DNA of 64,000 nt from Terriglobales bacterium (GCA_035651655.1 DASRFG010000002.1:1-64000), one strand, 5' to 3'. Positions 34,319 through 43,936 are shown, counted from the first letter of the stretch. The notes: generated from the sequence alone by a model not told the origin. Made by a program: numbers and translations.

Positions 34319-35089
34319 ATGAAGGGCTTACCCCAACAGCGGATACGCGCGTTCTATCGGGCACTGATGGACACCTATGGACAGCAACATTGGTGGCCAG
34401 CACGAAGCCGGTTCGAGGTAATTGTCGGTGCTTACCTCACCCAGAACACCGCCTGGACGAACGTGGAGCACGCTCTGAAGCGGTTGCGAAAAGAACGATT
34501 ATTGTCCGCGGACGGTATTCGACATACGGCAACAGAGCAGCTAGAACAACTTATCCGGTCAGCCGGATTTTTTCGGCAGAAAGCGCGTTCGCTGAAAACA
34601 TTCGTAGAATTCCTGGACGAAAGTTATGGCGGATCGCTTGATCGGATGTTTGCGCAACCGACTGCGGAGCTGCGCAAACGACTCCTGACGCTGAACGGAG
34701 TAGGACCGGAGACAGCCGACTCTATCCTGCTCTACGCAGGTGGACACCCGGTTTTTGTGGTTGATGCATACACACGGCGCATTCTCGGGCGCCACGGAAT
34801 AGTACCTGCAGGTGCAGCCTACGAAGATATTCGGCAATTGTTCGAGGCAGCGCTTCGCGGAGAAGAATCGCAGGCGGAACAGAATTCAACAACAGCATTC
34901 ACGCAGAAGGGGGAGCCTGCTGGGAGCCACCGGCCCTCACCAATGAGCACGGCGAAACGCAGTGCCGTGGCTCAGCGTTACAACGAAATGCACGCCTTGA
35001 TCGTACGAGTCGGGAAGAATCACTGTTTGAAAGTGCAAGCCCAATGCGACCTGTGCCCGTTACAAAAGTTTTTGCTCAACGAGAAGTAA
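34319..35089 (+). CDS. Endonuclease III-related HhH-GPD DNA glycosylase (COG2231 type)
   Basis: 256 residues. The helix-hairpin-helix reads LNGVGPETADSILLYAGG and the catalytic Asp lies in PVFVVDAYTRRIL. Nth has a catalytic Lys after GVGR; here a Glu occupies that place, as in endonuclease III-related proteins. That suggests a glycosylase without the Nth-type lyase step. The C-terminal cluster motif shows CLKVQAQCDLC but no fourth Cys in the next residues. Residues about 183-215 are a Ser/Thr/Gln-rich insertion that looks disordered. It should excise damaged bases, but its substrate is unknown. Confidence 0.85.
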   Translation: MKGLPQQRIRAFYRALMDTYGQQHWWPARSRFEVIVGAYLTQNTAWTNVEHALKRLRKERLLSADGIRHTATEQLEQLIRSAGFFRQKARSLKTFVEFLDESYGGSLDRMFAQPTAELRKRLLTLNGVGPETADSILLYAGGHPVFVVDAYTRRILGRHGIVPAGAAYEDIRQLFEAALRGEESQAEQNSTTAFTQKGEPAGSHRPSPMSTAKRSAVAQRYNEMHALIVRVGKNHCLKVQAQCDLCPLQKFLLNEK

Positions 35090-35147
35090 CCTTCAGATCG
35101 CGATTAGAGTTGCGGTAGCCTTCCCAGATTGAAACTTGGAGAACAGC

Positions 35148-35504
35148 ATGAACATTCAAGGCGCTGAAGGACTCAATGCTCAGGAATTGAATTTCGAGTT
35201 GCAACGAGGCGGCAAGCTGGTGCGATATTACTACTGCATTTCGCTGGTAGCAGTCAGCTTCCGGCGGACCTCACAAATCCATCTAATTCGCGCCGGAGAA
35301 AATGCGGCAATGAAGGGCATGACGTACATTTTGATTTCCGTGCTCCTGGGGTGGTGGGGAATTCCGTGGGGGCCAATCTGGACGATCCAGTCGCTGTACA
35401 TCAATCTAAAAGGCGGCAAGGACATTACCAGCGAAGTACTGAAACTTGCGCAGCAGGTCACCCCGGCCGCTAAAACGGCAGCGGCCACCAGTTCCGGCAA
35501 ATAA
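35148..35504 (+). CDS. Conserved small membrane-associated protein of unknown function
   Basis: 118 residues from the ATG at 35148, with TTGGAG six bases upstream. Residues about 18-45 hold GGKLVRYYYCISLVAVSFRR, and residues 60-90 a hydrophobic hairpin, ILISVLLGWWGIPWGPIWTI, followed by NLKGGKDIT. The Gly/Trp/Pro-rich turn is a strong family signature that I recall from other uncharacterised proteins. The last 25 residues are Ala/Thr-rich. Membrane attachment is likely. It sits alone between the glycosylase and the NtrY gene. Confidence 0.78.
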   Translation: MNIQGAEGLNAQELNFELQRGGKLVRYYYCISLVAVSFRRTSQIHLIRAGENAAMKGMTYILISVLLGWWGIPWGPIWTIQSLYINLKGGKDITSEVLKLAQQVTPAAKTAAATSSGK

Positions 35505-35627
35505 GCCCCTGAATGAAGAGCTAAACCAGAGCTTGAAAGCTGGCTAGTTAACCCAACCTAGCTATAATGTGGATTCGCCGCCTGGTTAGCTCTGACCTCC
35601 GCTCAAGCCAAAGGCCGCGACTCAGAA

Positions 35628-37895
35628 GTGTCTCTTAGTAATCAAAAGCCGGGCGAACACCCACAGCGGAAAACAGTGATCATGTTGCTGGCTGGGTGCA
35701 TCGGCCTGCTCGCCTCTTTCATGCTGTCGCAGGCCTCCTTCGACCTGCCATTTTTGCGACCTACCAGCAGCGAGCAAACACTGGTTTTCGCCACCCTTTC
35801 GGCGATCATCTTTCTGTTGCTTTTGGTGCTGTCGTTTGTCCTTGTGCGTACCTTGGTAAAGCTGTTTGCGGAACGCCGGGTGGGAGTACTGGGCTCGAAG
35901 TTCCGGACCAAGATGGTGGTGGGGGCCCTGGCGCTCTCGTTCGCGCCGGTGATTTTTCTTTTCCTGTTCGCCTACGGATTGATGAATCGCTCCATTGACA
36001 AGTGGTTTTCCAGGCCGGTGGAGGAGGTGCGTGAAGACACTGAAGCCATGACGCGGTTGCTCTCGAAGTACGCCTCTCAAAATGTACGCGCCGAAGCCCA
36101 GTCAATTGCGGCTGCGCCGGAGACGGTCAAAGCTTTTGAAGGCGGCAACTTTGCCGGGGTGGTAAATGTCTTTCGAGAACACGAAATCACTTTGCAAAAA
36201 GGATTTGTGTTTGCGATTTCGGAGGGGCGGGCAGAGGCCAGCCTGCACGCCCCCGATGGCTGGCCAGCGCTGGAGTCGAGGATGCCGCTCAGCGAAGCCG
36301 CCGCGGGAGAGCCGGCGCACTTCAGTTTCGGAGACAAGGAATACATCTTGGGGAGCGCCCGTGTGGGTGCGCGTGGCACCATTCTGGTCGCCATGCCATT
36401 GCCAAGCGCTTTTTCTGACACGGTGAAGCAGATCGAGGCAAGCCAGCAGCGTTATTTTGAGCTGATTCAAAAACGCCGGCTGGTTCGCCGCACCTACGTG
36501 GGAGAGTTGCTGCTACTTACCGTGGTAGTGTTGTTCGCGTCCACCTGGTTTGCACTGTTTCTTTCGAAACTCGTCACCCGGCCCGTGGCCGCGCTCGCCG
36601 AAGCAACCCAGCAGATCTCTCGCGGAAGATTGGATCACCGCGTGCAAGTGGCGGCCTCGGATGAATTGGGCGAATTGGTGGAGTCATTCAATCGCATGGC
36701 GGGTGATCTGGAAGCCAGCCGGCAGCAGATCGTTGCCTCCAGCCGCGATTTGAAAGATGCGAACATCGCGCTTGAACAGCGGCGCCGCCACATGGAGACA
36801 ATCCTGGAGAGCATTCCCACCGGTGTGCTCTCTTTAGACGCAGAGAAACGAGTCACCCACGTCAATGTGGCTCTGCAGCGGATTTTTGGAGCCACTCGAA
36901 GGCAGCAGGGCGCACACTTTCAAGTGGGAGCATTGTTGAACGAGGTTTTTAGCCCGGAAGTGATGGAAGACATGGAACCACTGTTGCGCCGGGCCGATCG
37001 CATGGGAATGACCTCCAGCCAGCTGGAACTTAGCTGGCAACGCGCCACCCTGAACCTTGCAGTCACGGTCGCCGCATTGCAACACGAGGACCGGCAGCTC
37101 GGCTATGTAGTGGTGTTTGAAGACCTCTCAGACCTGTTGAAGGCACAGAAGCAGGCAGCCTGGCGCGAAGTGGCCAGGCGCGTGGCGCACGAGATCAAGA
37201 ATCCGCTCACCCCGATTGCTCTTTCCGCGGAGCGCATCCTGCGGCATTTGGAGCGCGGCGCCAAGCCCGATCCGGTTTCCCTCTCCATTATTCATAGCTG
37301 CGCCGATACTATTGCCGGCGCTGTAGAGACGGTGCGTAGTCTGGTGGATGAATTCTCCGCCTTGGCCCGCTTTCCTACCGCCCAGCCGACTCCAGCAAAC
37401 ATTAATGCCATTGTGGAGAGCGTGCTCTCCATGTTCAATGGCAGGCTCGATAAAGTTAAGGTACGCACGGCGCTTGCACCGGGACTGCCGAAGGTGATGG
37501 CGGACGGCGAAGCACTGAAGCGCGCTCTAGCCAACCTGGTGGACAATGCCGCAGAAGCTACGGAGGACAGCCTGTTGCGCGAGGTGCAGATCTCGACTGC
37601 CTTGCTGCCAAGTAAGGATGCGGTGGAAGTAGTGGTGGCTGATACCGGTCCCGGAGTCACGCCAGAATTGAAGGAAAAGCTGTTTCTGCCGTATTTTTCT
37701 ACCAAGAAGCGAGGAACGGGATTAGGTCTTGCCATCGTAAGCCGAATTATCGAGGACCATCATGGGTCCATCCGCGTGGAAGAAAACGATCCCGTTGGAG
37801 CACGGTTTATTGTGGAACTTCCCCTGGCCACGGAGGGCGTGAGCTCCTCACGCGCGTCTGGTTCCGGTGCTCCCGTTTCTGGAGCGCATGCATAA
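35628..37895 (+). CDS. ntrY: Membrane sensor histidine kinase, NtrY type
   Basis: 755 residues from a GTG at 35628. The N-terminal part has four membrane helices around a periplasmic segment (about 15-305), then a HAMP domain (LVTRPVAALAEATQQISRGR) and a PAS domain (about 380-490). The dimerisation domain carries the phospho-acceptor His in RRVAHEIKNPLTPIALSAER. The ATPase domain has NLVDNAAEA and RGTGLGLAIVSRII. This order matches NtrY. The response regulator gene overlaps its end by eight bases. A TATAAT at 35563-35568 lies in the upstream gap. The signal is unknown. Confidence 0.9.
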   Translation: MSLSNQKPGEHPQRKTVIMLLAGCIGLLASFMLSQASFDLPFLRPTSSEQTLVFATLSAIIFLLLLVLSFVLVRTLVKLFAERRVGVLGSKFRTKMVVGALALSFAPVIFLFLFAYGLMNRSIDKWFSRPVEEVREDTEAMTRLLSKYASQNVRAEAQSIAAAPETVKAFEGGNFAGVVNVFREHEITLQKGFVFAISEGRAEASLHAPDGWPALESRMPLSEAAAGEPAHFSFGDKEYILGSARVGARGTILVAMPLPSAFSDTVKQIEASQQRYFELIQKRRLVRRTYVGELLLLTVVVLFASTWFALFLSKLVTRPVAALAEATQQISRGRLDHRVQVAASDELGELVESFNRMAGDLEASRQQIVASSRDLKDANIALEQRRRHMETILESIPTGVLSLDAEKRVTHVNVALQRIFGATRRQQGAHFQVGALLNEVFSPEVMEDMEPLLRRADRMGMTSSQLELSWQRATLNLAVTVAALQHEDRQLGYVVVFEDLSDLLKAQKQAAWREVARRVAHEIKNPLTPIALSAERILRHLERGAKPDPVSLSIIHSCADTIAGAVETVRSLVDEFSALARFPTAQPTPANINAIVESVLSMFNGRLDKVKVRTALAPGLPKVMADGEALKRALANLVDNAAEATEDSLLREVQISTALLPSKDAVEVVVADTGPGVTPELKEKLFLPYFSTKKRGTGLGLAIVSRIIEDHHGSIRVEENDPVGARFIVELPLATEGVSSSRASGSGAPVSGAHA

Positions 37896-39240
37896 CATCC
37901 TGATCGTAGATGACGAATCCAGCATTCAGCAGTCGCTGAAAGGAGTGCTGGAGGATGAAGGCTACAAGGCCGCAGCCGCGGCAAGCGGCGAAGCCTGCCT
38001 GGAACTTCTGCGAAAGCGGTCATTCGATCTGGTGCTGCTTGACGTGTGGCTACCGGGAATCGACGGCCTGGAGACCCTGCAGAAGATCAAAGATCTGGAA
38101 GACGGCCCCGAGGTGATCATGATCTCCGGGCATGGCACCATCGAGACCGCGGTTCGTGCCACCAAGCTGGGAGCGTACGACTTCCTCGAGAAACCGCTGT
38201 CTCTGGAAAAAACCCTGATCCTGGTGAAGCACGCGATCGAAGCCCGCAAGCTTCGGGGCGAGAATCGCGACTTGAAGAAGCAACTGACCGCCAAGAGCGT
38301 CATCGTGGGCGACAGTATTCCTATGAAGGCGCTGCGACAACAGATCGGTTTGATGGCGCCTACCAACGGGCGAGTGCTGATCTACGGTGAGTCAGGGACC
38401 GGCAAAGAATTGGCCGCGCATGCTATTCATGCGCAGAGTCTGCGCAAGGACGCGCTATTTGTTGAGGTTAATTGTGCAGCCATCCCTGAAGAATTGATTG
38501 AGAGCGAACTATTTGGTCATCGCCAGGGTTCTTTTTCCGGTGCAACCAGCGAAAAGGACGGCAAATTCCAGAAAGCCAACGGAGGAACACTGTTTCTGGA
38601 CGAAGTCGGCGATATGAGCCTGAAGACCCAGGCAAAAGTGCTGCGCACCCTGGACGAGCAGCGCTTTACCCCGGTAGGAAGTGACGAAGCCATCACCGTG
38701 GACGTGCGGGTGATCGCCGCCACAAACAAAGACATTGAGGATGAGATTTCAAAAGGAAACTTCCGGGAAGACTTGTTTTACCGCCTGAATGTTATTCCAT
38801 TCTCTGTCCCGCCTCTGCGCGAGCGCAAGGAGGACATTCCACTGCTGGCCCGGCATTTTCTGAAAGAATTTTCGGTCCGCTACGGACGTCGCCCGCGGGA
38901 AGTCACGGATGATGCGATAGAGACTTTGATGCGTTACTCCTGGCCGGGAAATGTGCGCGAACTGCGCAACGTGATGGAACGCATTGTGATCATGAACCCT
39001 ACCGTCAACCGGCTTGACCGCAAGCACCTGCCGCCGCTGGTTTACCGCGATGGGAGCCGCCGCTCGCTGGGAGATGCTTCAACGTTACACCAGGCGCGCG
39101 CGGCCTATGAGCGAGATTACATTCTTAAGAAACTAGATGATAACCACGGCAACGTGAGTCGCACCGCGGAAGTGCTGGGGTTGGAGCGAAGCCACCTTTA
39201 TCGCAAGATGAAGTCATTAGGGATCGCGGTAAAGGAATAG
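37888..39240 (+). CDS. ntrX: Sigma-54-type response regulator, NtrX type
   Basis: 450 residues from the ATG at 37888; the open frame extends to 37867. The receiver has Asp8, Asp9 and phospho-acceptor Asp52 (LVLLDVWLPGIDG). The AAA+ domain has Walker A GESGTGKE, but the sigma-54 contact loop reads GSFSGA rather than GAFTGA, a change also seen in NtrX proteins. A Fis-type DNA-binding domain closes it (GNVSRTAEVLGLERSHLYRK). The ATG lies inside the last codons of the kinase gene, so the pair is translationally coupled. It converges on era with only six bases between stops. Confidence 0.9.
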   Translation: MHNILIVDDESSIQQSLKGVLEDEGYKAAAAASGEACLELLRKRSFDLVLLDVWLPGIDGLETLQKIKDLEDGPEVIMISGHGTIETAVRATKLGAYDFLEKPLSLEKTLILVKHAIEARKLRGENRDLKKQLTAKSVIVGDSIPMKALRQQIGLMAPTNGRVLIYGESGTGKELAAHAIHAQSLRKDALFVEVNCAAIPEELIESELFGHRQGSFSGATSEKDGKFQKANGGTLFLDEVGDMSLKTQAKVLRTLDEQRFTPVGSDEAITVDVRVIAATNKDIEDEISKGNFREDLFYRLNVIPFSVPPLRERKEDIPLLARHFLKEFSVRYGRRPREVTDDAIETLMRYSWPGNVRELRNVMERIVIMNPTVNRLDRKHLPPLVYRDGSRRSLGDASTLHQARAAYERDYILKKLDDNHGNVSRTAEVLGLERSHLYRKMKSLGIAVKE

Positions 39241-39246
39241 CTCTAG

Positions 39247-40176
39247 TTATTGGTTGCGGGCGATGCGCTCCAGTTGGCGGCGCCAGTCGAGGTCATCCAC
39301 GAATTCGCGGGAGTTGCGCCAGCCTTCACGCACTTTGATGAACAGTTCGAGAAAAACCTTAGTCTGCAGCATGGACTCGATCTCCAGCCGCGCCTTGGTG
39401 CCAATTCTTTTCAGCATCTGTCCGCCGCGACCGATGAGGATCGCTTTCTGCCCGGATCGCTCGCAGTAAATCGTTGCCGAAATACGAGTGAGCTTGGGCT
39501 TCTCTTCGAAGCCCTCAATGATGACGGTAGTCGCGTATGGCACCTCCTCGCCGGTGGCCAGTAGCACCTGCTCGCGGATGATTTCAGCCGCCATGAAACG
39601 CGCGGGCTGATCGGTGACTTCGTCTCCCTGAAAGTAGCGTGGCCCCTCGGGTAAAGCTTCGACGAGCTTGTCCATCAAGAGATCGAGCCCCTCGCGACGC
39701 AGAGCGGAAATAGGAATCACCTCGCGAAAATCGAACAAAGTTCGATAACGCTCAATGATCGGCAATAGTTCGTCTTTGCGGATGCGGTCAATTTTGTTGA
39801 GCAGCAGGAATACAGGCGTACCTGCCTGCTTTGCCATATCCAAGACGAAAGTGTCAGCTTCGGGAAACTTCTGGGTTACGTCCACGATCAGCAGCACCAG
39901 GTTGCAACCCTCGAGCGCTTCCCGAACTTCAACCATCATCTTGCGGCCGAGAGCGCTATCTGGCTTGTGAACACCAGGAGTGTCAATCAGCACGATTTGA
40001 GCGGCAGGCCGGGCACCACGTTTCCGCAGGTTGATGATTCCCTGAACGCGATTGCGCGTAGTCTGGGGTTTCCTGGTAACGATGGCGAGTTTCTCGCCTA
40101 CCAGCGCATTCAGCAGCGTGGACTTGCCGGCATTGGGACGACCGAGGATGCAGACAAAACCTGAACGTAAGGCCAT
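39247..40176 (-). CDS. era: Ribosome assembly GTPase Era
   Basis: 309 residues. GTPase motifs are G1 GRPNAGKS, G3 DTPGVHK and G4 NKID. A C-terminal KH domain begins near residue 205 (LTRISATIYCERSGQKAILI, RGGQMLKRIGTKAR). Era binds 16S rRNA near its 3' end and guides 30S maturation. It is the last gene in a conserved set with ybeY and phoH, all linked to rRNA processing. Length and motifs are normal. Confidence 0.97.
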   Translation of the reverse strand: MALRSGFVCILGRPNAGKSTLLNALVGEKLAIVTRKPQTTRNRVQGIINLRKRGARPAAQIVLIDTPGVHKPDSALGRKMMVEVREALEGCNLVLLIVDVTQKFPEADTFVLDMAKQAGTPVFLLLNKIDRIRKDELLPIIERYRTLFDFREVIPISALRREGLDLLMDKLVEALPEGPRYFQGDEVTDQPARFMAAEIIREQVLLATGEEVPYATTVIIEGFEEKPKLTRISATIYCERSGQKAILIGRGGQMLKRIGTKARLEIESMLQTKVFLELFIKVREGWRNSREFVDDLDWRRQLERIARNQ

Positions 40177-40210
40177 AGGAAGTACTCTGCGGCGGAAGAC
40201 CGGCCCGACA

Positions 40211-41488
40211 CTACATTAGATTCATTTGTTGAGGCTCGGAGGGCTGGCGAGTGCTGACGCGCAGGCGCTCGACTCGCCGGTCAGTAGATTCCAGAATTTC
40301 GAAGCGCAGGCCGTCGTCTTCGACGATCTCCCCTTTTTGGGGAATGTGCCCCAGAATCTCGCTGACCAGTCCGGCGACAGTGGTTGCTTCCCTGCCCTCG
40401 GGCCGGATGCCGAAAAGATCGTCCAAACGGTCCACATCCATGTTGCCGGGCACGAGATAAGAGTTGTCGGGCTCGCGAACAATATCACTCTTGGCTTCGT
40501 GCTCGTCGCGGATTTCGCCGACGATCTCTTCCACTAAATCTTCGATTGTTACTAATCCGGCGACGCCGCCGTATTCGTCAATCACAATTGCCATCCGAAC
40601 ATTGTTTTTCTGCATGTCTCGCAGTAGATGACTGGTGCGACGGCTTTCAGGAACAAAATAGATATCAGTATGCATGATGCTGGCTACCGTCCGAGTGCGC
40701 GCCTCGGAGTCGGCGACCTGCAACACATCATGGGCGAATACAATACCCTTCATGTTGTCGAGGGTGCCCTCGTAAACCGGAACCCGAGAAAACCGCTTTG
40801 ATCCCAATAGATCAATGAACTGCTCCACCGTAGTATCGGTGGGAACTGCGACCATGGCAGGGCGTGGAGTCATTGCCTCGCGGACGGTCTTATCGCCGAA
40901 CTCAACTACCGACTGAATGAGGTCGCGATCGGACTCCTCGAGAATGCCCTCTTCCTGTCCTGCTTCAATCAGCGCATCAACCGCCTCTGCAGGATGGTCC
41001 GGCGCTTCTTCACCGTGCTCACGAGTTAAGGCAGCCACAGATTCGCAGAAGCCAATCACAAGGGTAATCGGCATGACCAAATAAATGAGCACACGCAATA
41101 CCGGGGTAAGCGATACCAACCATGTGCCTTGGGTTCGAGAGAAGAAAACAAAGGGCAGCAACTGATTGCAGACGATGACGATCAGGATGAGGCTAACCGC
41201 GGCCTGGAAAATTTCGGCAGAGTTCCAGCGGCCATCGTGGAAGATTGCATATCCCACCATTAGGGCGATTGCTGCGGTGGTGAGCTGGGTAAGAACCGCC
41301 ATGGAGAGCGCCGCCCGTTCCCGGCTCACTCCTAGCCGTGGCTCCACCCGCTGCTCGTAAACGTCTATGTTTTCCTGGAATTCGCGGGAGAGAAATTTAC
41401 CGATCTCGGTATAGATGCGGTCCACATAAGAGACCAAGGTGAGCAACCCGAGCGCCACCAGGATGGGGATGGCCAATGGAAAGCTCAT
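40211..41488 (-). CDS. Membrane CBS-domain protein, CorC/HlyC family
   Basis: 425 residues. An N-terminal membrane domain with about four helices (1-165) is followed by a CBS pair (about 195-315, MTPRPAMVAVPTDTTVEQFI and YGGVAGLVTIEDLVEEIVGE) and a CorC_HlyC C-terminal domain (NSYLVPGNMDVDRLDDLFG). It overlaps the end of ybeY by four bases (ATGA), and era follows 34 bp later. The phoH-ybeY-corC order is widely conserved. A role in magnesium or cobalt handling is known for some members only. Confidence 0.92.
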   Translation of the reverse strand: MSFPLAIPILVALGLLTLVSYVDRIYTEIGKFLSREFQENIDVYEQRVEPRLGVSRERAALSMAVLTQLTTAAIALMVGYAIFHDGRWNSAEIFQAAVSLILIVIVCNQLLPFVFFSRTQGTWLVSLTPVLRVLIYLVMPITLVIGFCESVAALTREHGEEAPDHPAEAVDALIEAGQEEGILEESDRDLIQSVVEFGDKTVREAMTPRPAMVAVPTDTTVEQFIDLLGSKRFSRVPVYEGTLDNMKGIVFAHDVLQVADSEARTRTVASIMHTDIYFVPESRRTSHLLRDMQKNNVRMAIVIDEYGGVAGLVTIEDLVEEIVGEIRDEHEAKSDIVREPDNSYLVPGNMDVDRLDDLFGIRPEGREATTVAGLVSEILGHIPQKGEIVEDDGLRFEILESTDRRVERLRVSTRQPSEPQQMNLM

Positions 41489-42000
41489 CGGGCGCCTGCC
41501 TTGCTTCGGGACGGTCGCGTGCTTCGCTTGGCCGATGTCCGTGGACCAGGCTTCCGGTGACTGGAACGGGCAGCGGCAGATCTCTCCGTCAGCGAGGCGG
41601 GCAAGCCCAGTTTGACGCGAAGTTGAGCTTCGCGCCTTGCCATGCGTCCGTTGTCGCGTTCGTGATCGTATCCCGCGAGATGCAAGATGCCGTGGAGGGT
41701 AAGGATCTTCAACTCATCCGCAGGCTTGTGGCCGTACCGGCGAGCGTTCTGCGCCGCAATCTCTGCGGCGATGGCAATGTCCCCAGCGAAGCCGTTTTCA
41801 TGTGACCCTGCCGGAAATGAGAGTACATCCGTGGCCTTATCTTTCCCCCGATAGCGGCGGTTCAACTGCCGTAACTGGCGGCTGGAAGTAACCAGCACGT
41901 TGACGTCGCCGCGCAATCCTGCGGCGTTGCGGGCTCGCGCTAAGAAGCGCGCCAGCGTCCGCATACTCATCTGTGAACTCTGTTGGCGAATGAGGACCAC
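41485..42000 (-). CDS. ybeY: rRNA maturation endoribonuclease YbeY
   Basis: 171 residues from a GTG at 42000. The zinc site HGILHLAGYDHE (His-x3-His-x5-His) and the preceding DVLSFPAG block identify it. YbeY takes part in 16S rRNA 3'-end maturation and ribosome quality control. The last 35 residues are Arg/Ser-rich and basic, longer than in many homologues. It is separated from phoH upstream by a terminator hairpin and coupled by overlap to the CBS-domain gene downstream. Confidence 0.95.
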   Translation of the reverse strand: MVLIRQQSSQMSMRTLARFLARARNAAGLRGDVNVLVTSSRQLRQLNRRYRGKDKATDVLSFPAGSHENGFAGDIAIAAEIAAQNARRYGHKPADELKILTLHGILHLAGYDHERDNGRMARREAQLRVKLGLPASLTERSAAARSSHRKPGPRTSAKRSTRPSRSKAGAR

Positions 42001-42008
42001 GTGCTCTC

Positions 42009-42045
42009 AAAAATAAACGGGAGAACCCTTTATCGGGCCCTCCCG
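42009..42045 (-). terminator. Terminator hairpin between phoH and ybeY
   Basis: On the minus strand CGGGAGGGCCC pairs with GGGTTCTCCCG over 11 bp (two G-T pairs), with a six-base loop, followed by TTTATTTTT. It starts 17 bases after the phoH stop. With ybeY only nine bases further on, it probably acts as a partial attenuator within the operon. Confidence 0.7.
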
Positions 42046-42061
42046 CAGAATTCCCTTCCGC

Positions 42062-43129
42062 TTAGTCCTGGGCGTGCTCTTCCTCGGTCGCGAAGTGTTT
42101 CTCGTGCATTGCCGAAGGCACGCTGGCCCTGCCATTTCCATTGCTGCCCTTGCCCTCCAGTGACAGCGACATCTGCTCTTCCGCCACCCTCACCTTGTGC
42201 TCATCATAGGCGCGAATGATGCGTTGCACCAGTTGATGGCGAACCACGTCGCTCTCATCAAAATACAGGAACGAAATACCATCTACATTCTTAAGTATGT
42301 CGACGGCTTCCAGCAAACCACTACGCCGGAAGCTGGGCAGGTCAATCTGCGTGATGTCGCCGGTGATCACCGCCTTGGAGTTGAAGCCCAGGCGAGTCAC
42401 GAACATCTTCATCTGCTCGGAGGTGGTGTTCTGTGCCTCATCGAGGATGACGAAGGAATCATTCAGCGTTCGCCCGCGCATGAAGGCAATGGGCGCGATT
42501 TCGATGACGTTCTTCTCCAGATACCGGTCCACCTTCTCTGGCTCCAGCATGTCGTAGAGGGCGTCGTAAAGAGGACGCAGGTAGGGATCAACCTTCTCCT
42601 GCAGTGTGCCGGGAAGAAATCCGAGGCGCTCACCGGCCTCTACTGCCGGACGCGCCAGAATGATCCGGTTCACCCGCTTAGCAAGCAGGGCGGAAATGGC
42701 CATCGCAACCGCCAAATACGTTTTGCCCGTGCCCGCCGGACCGATCCCGAAAACCATGTCGAACTTTTCAATGGCTTCGAGATAGCGGCGCTGGTTAATG
42801 CTCTTGGGCTGGACCGTGCGCCGACCAAAAGAGCGCTGCTTGCCCGCCTCCGCCAAGCCACGCAGGGTGGCCGAACTGTCGGCTGTAAGCACGCGCAGCA
42901 AGCTGCCAAGGTCGCCGTTAGTGAAGGTAAAGCCGGAGCGCTGGAGGTGCTCGTAATCGGAAAACACCTGTTCGGCGCGGGCCACGTCGCGGGCGGCGCC
43001 CTCAATTTCCAGCGAGTCAGCTTTCAAGTCAATGGCTACGTTCAGGCCGTCTTCAAGCAGGTGCAGGTTTTCGTCACGAGTACCGAAGAGAGTTTCAATG
43101 TTGGGACTGATTCCGATATTCTTCTTCAT
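42062..43129 (-). CDS. phoH: PhoH family ATPase
   Basis: 355 residues. The N-terminus has a short KH-like region ([20 protein letters not shown]). The ATPase core has Walker [19 protein letters not shown], the segment [20 protein letters not shown] and Walker [20 protein letters not shown]. This is the SF1 helicase-like PhoH fold that accompanies ybeY and era. The role is probably RNA-related. It begins the operon phoH-ybeY-CBS-era. The C-terminal 35 residues are acidic and polar. Confidence 0.95.
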   Translation of the reverse strand: MKKNIGISPNIETLFGTRDENLHLLEDGLNVAIDLKADSLEIEGAARDVARAEQVFSDYEHLQRSGFTFTNGDLGSLLRVLTADSSATLRGLAEAGKQRSFGRRTVQPKSINQRRYLEAIEKFDMVFGIGPAGTGKTYLAVAMAISALLAKRVNRIILARPAVEAGERLGFLPGTLQEKVDPYLRPLYDALYDMLEPEKVDRYLEKNVIEIAPIAFMRGRTLNDSFVILDEAQNTTSEQMKMFVTRLGFNSKAVITGDITQIDLPSFRRSGLLEAVDILKNVDGISFLYFDESDVVRHQLVQRIIRAYDEHKVRVAEEQMSLSLEGKGSNGNGRASVPSAMHEKHFATEEEHAQD

Positions 43130-43509
43130 TTAGGGTTTGGTGTTAGCCTCCGCAGCGCAATCGCGCAATAATTGAGTGCCATTGACCGCCGAAGTTCCCG
43201 ACGAAACGGTAAGGAATCCACGCTGGCGTACAGGGCACGTGCTCTGACTAGAGAGGGGGTAAGCCGGAATGCTCGCCACCAGGCGCAAGCAACTACCATT
43301 GCGGGTAGAGTACCCCGCTGGTTGGCTTGAGTCAATGGTACCGTGGCCAAGAAGTGACCTCGCCGACACTCTATTGGATGACATGAAGCGGCAGAAGGGT
43401 ACGCGCCTGAAAGACCCGCAAGTGATTGGCGGAGAAGATGATCCAAGGCAGCAAAGCGACGGGCGCGAAATGGCGCTGCCGCTCCGACCAGGGGTACAGC
43501 CACCTCGGT

Positions 43510-43538
43510 TTGACCGAGCGGAATGGCTCCCGTAGAAT
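43510..43538 (+). promoter_or_regulatory. Sigma-70-type promoter of rpsT
   Basis: TTGACC (43510-43515) and TAGAAT (43533-43538) are separated by exactly 17 bp, and the rpsT ATG lies 46 bp after the -10. This is the best housekeeping promoter in the window. The rest of the 455-bp region 43130-43584 between divergent phoH and rpsT holds no supported gene. Confidence 0.65.
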
Positions 43539-43584
43539 AGATAACTTAAGTTCTGCAAAACTCTTCTGAGGTCAATCAGCACAC

Positions 43585-43860
43585 ATGGCAAGTCATTTTT
43601 CGGCGATCAAGCGCGCCCGCCAGACTAAAAAGCGGACCGAGCGCAACCGCAACAACCGTTCACATCTACGTAGCGCGCTGCGCAAGCTCCGCGAGACTCT
43701 CTCCAGCGGCAAGCCCCAAGAGGCTGAGCAGGTGTTCCGCGAGACGGTCTCGGCCCTCGATAAGGCCATCCAGAAAGGGATCATTCATGAGAACACCGCC
43801 GCGCGCTATAAATCCCGCCTGAGCGTGAGGGTGCGGGCGGTGGCGACAGCGGGCAAATAG
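43585..43860 (+). CDS. rpsT: 30S ribosomal protein S20
   Basis: 91 residues, strongly basic. The sequence ASHFSAIKRARQTKKRTERN is typical of S20 (normally ANxKSAxKRxRxxxKRxxRN), and the helical remainder with KAIQKGIIHENTAARYKSRL is diagnostic. S20 binds 16S rRNA early in 30S assembly. It has its own promoter at 43510 and its own terminator at 43889, so it is monocistronic. A GAGG lies 14 bases before the ATG, which is rather far for a ribosome binding site. Confidence 0.96.
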   Translation: MASHFSAIKRARQTKKRTERNRNNRSHLRSALRKLRETLSSGKPQEAEQVFRETVSALDKAIQKGIIHENTAARYKSRLSVRVRAVATAGK

Positions 43861-43888
43861 GCTTTTCCGAGAAAGTGTTTCTAAGGAA

Positions 43889-43919
43889 CGGCAGGCTTCT
43901 AAGCCTGCCGATTGTTTTT
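43889..43919 (+). terminator. Rho-independent terminator of rpsT
   Basis: CGGCAGGC and GCCTGCCG form an 8-bp stem with the loop TTCTAA, followed by ATTGTTTTT. It lies 29 bp after the rpsT stop, between rpsT and the convergent M1-like gene. Confidence 0.85.
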
Positions 43920-43936
43920 GGTACTGACTGATTTGC

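Noticed and set aside
42197-43171. Plus-strand ORF of 324 codons antisense to phoH
   Set aside because: Shadow frame of a gene with complete Walker motifs; no start signal.
43269-43535. Plus-strand ORF of 88 codons upstream of rpsT
   Set aside because: It covers the TTGACC-N17-TAGAAT promoter and shows no recognisable protein features.
43130-43591. Minus-strand ORF of 153 codons between phoH and rpsT
   Set aside because: It overlaps the rpsT start and promoter, has Ser/Arg-rich composition of a shadow frame, and has no ribosome binding site.
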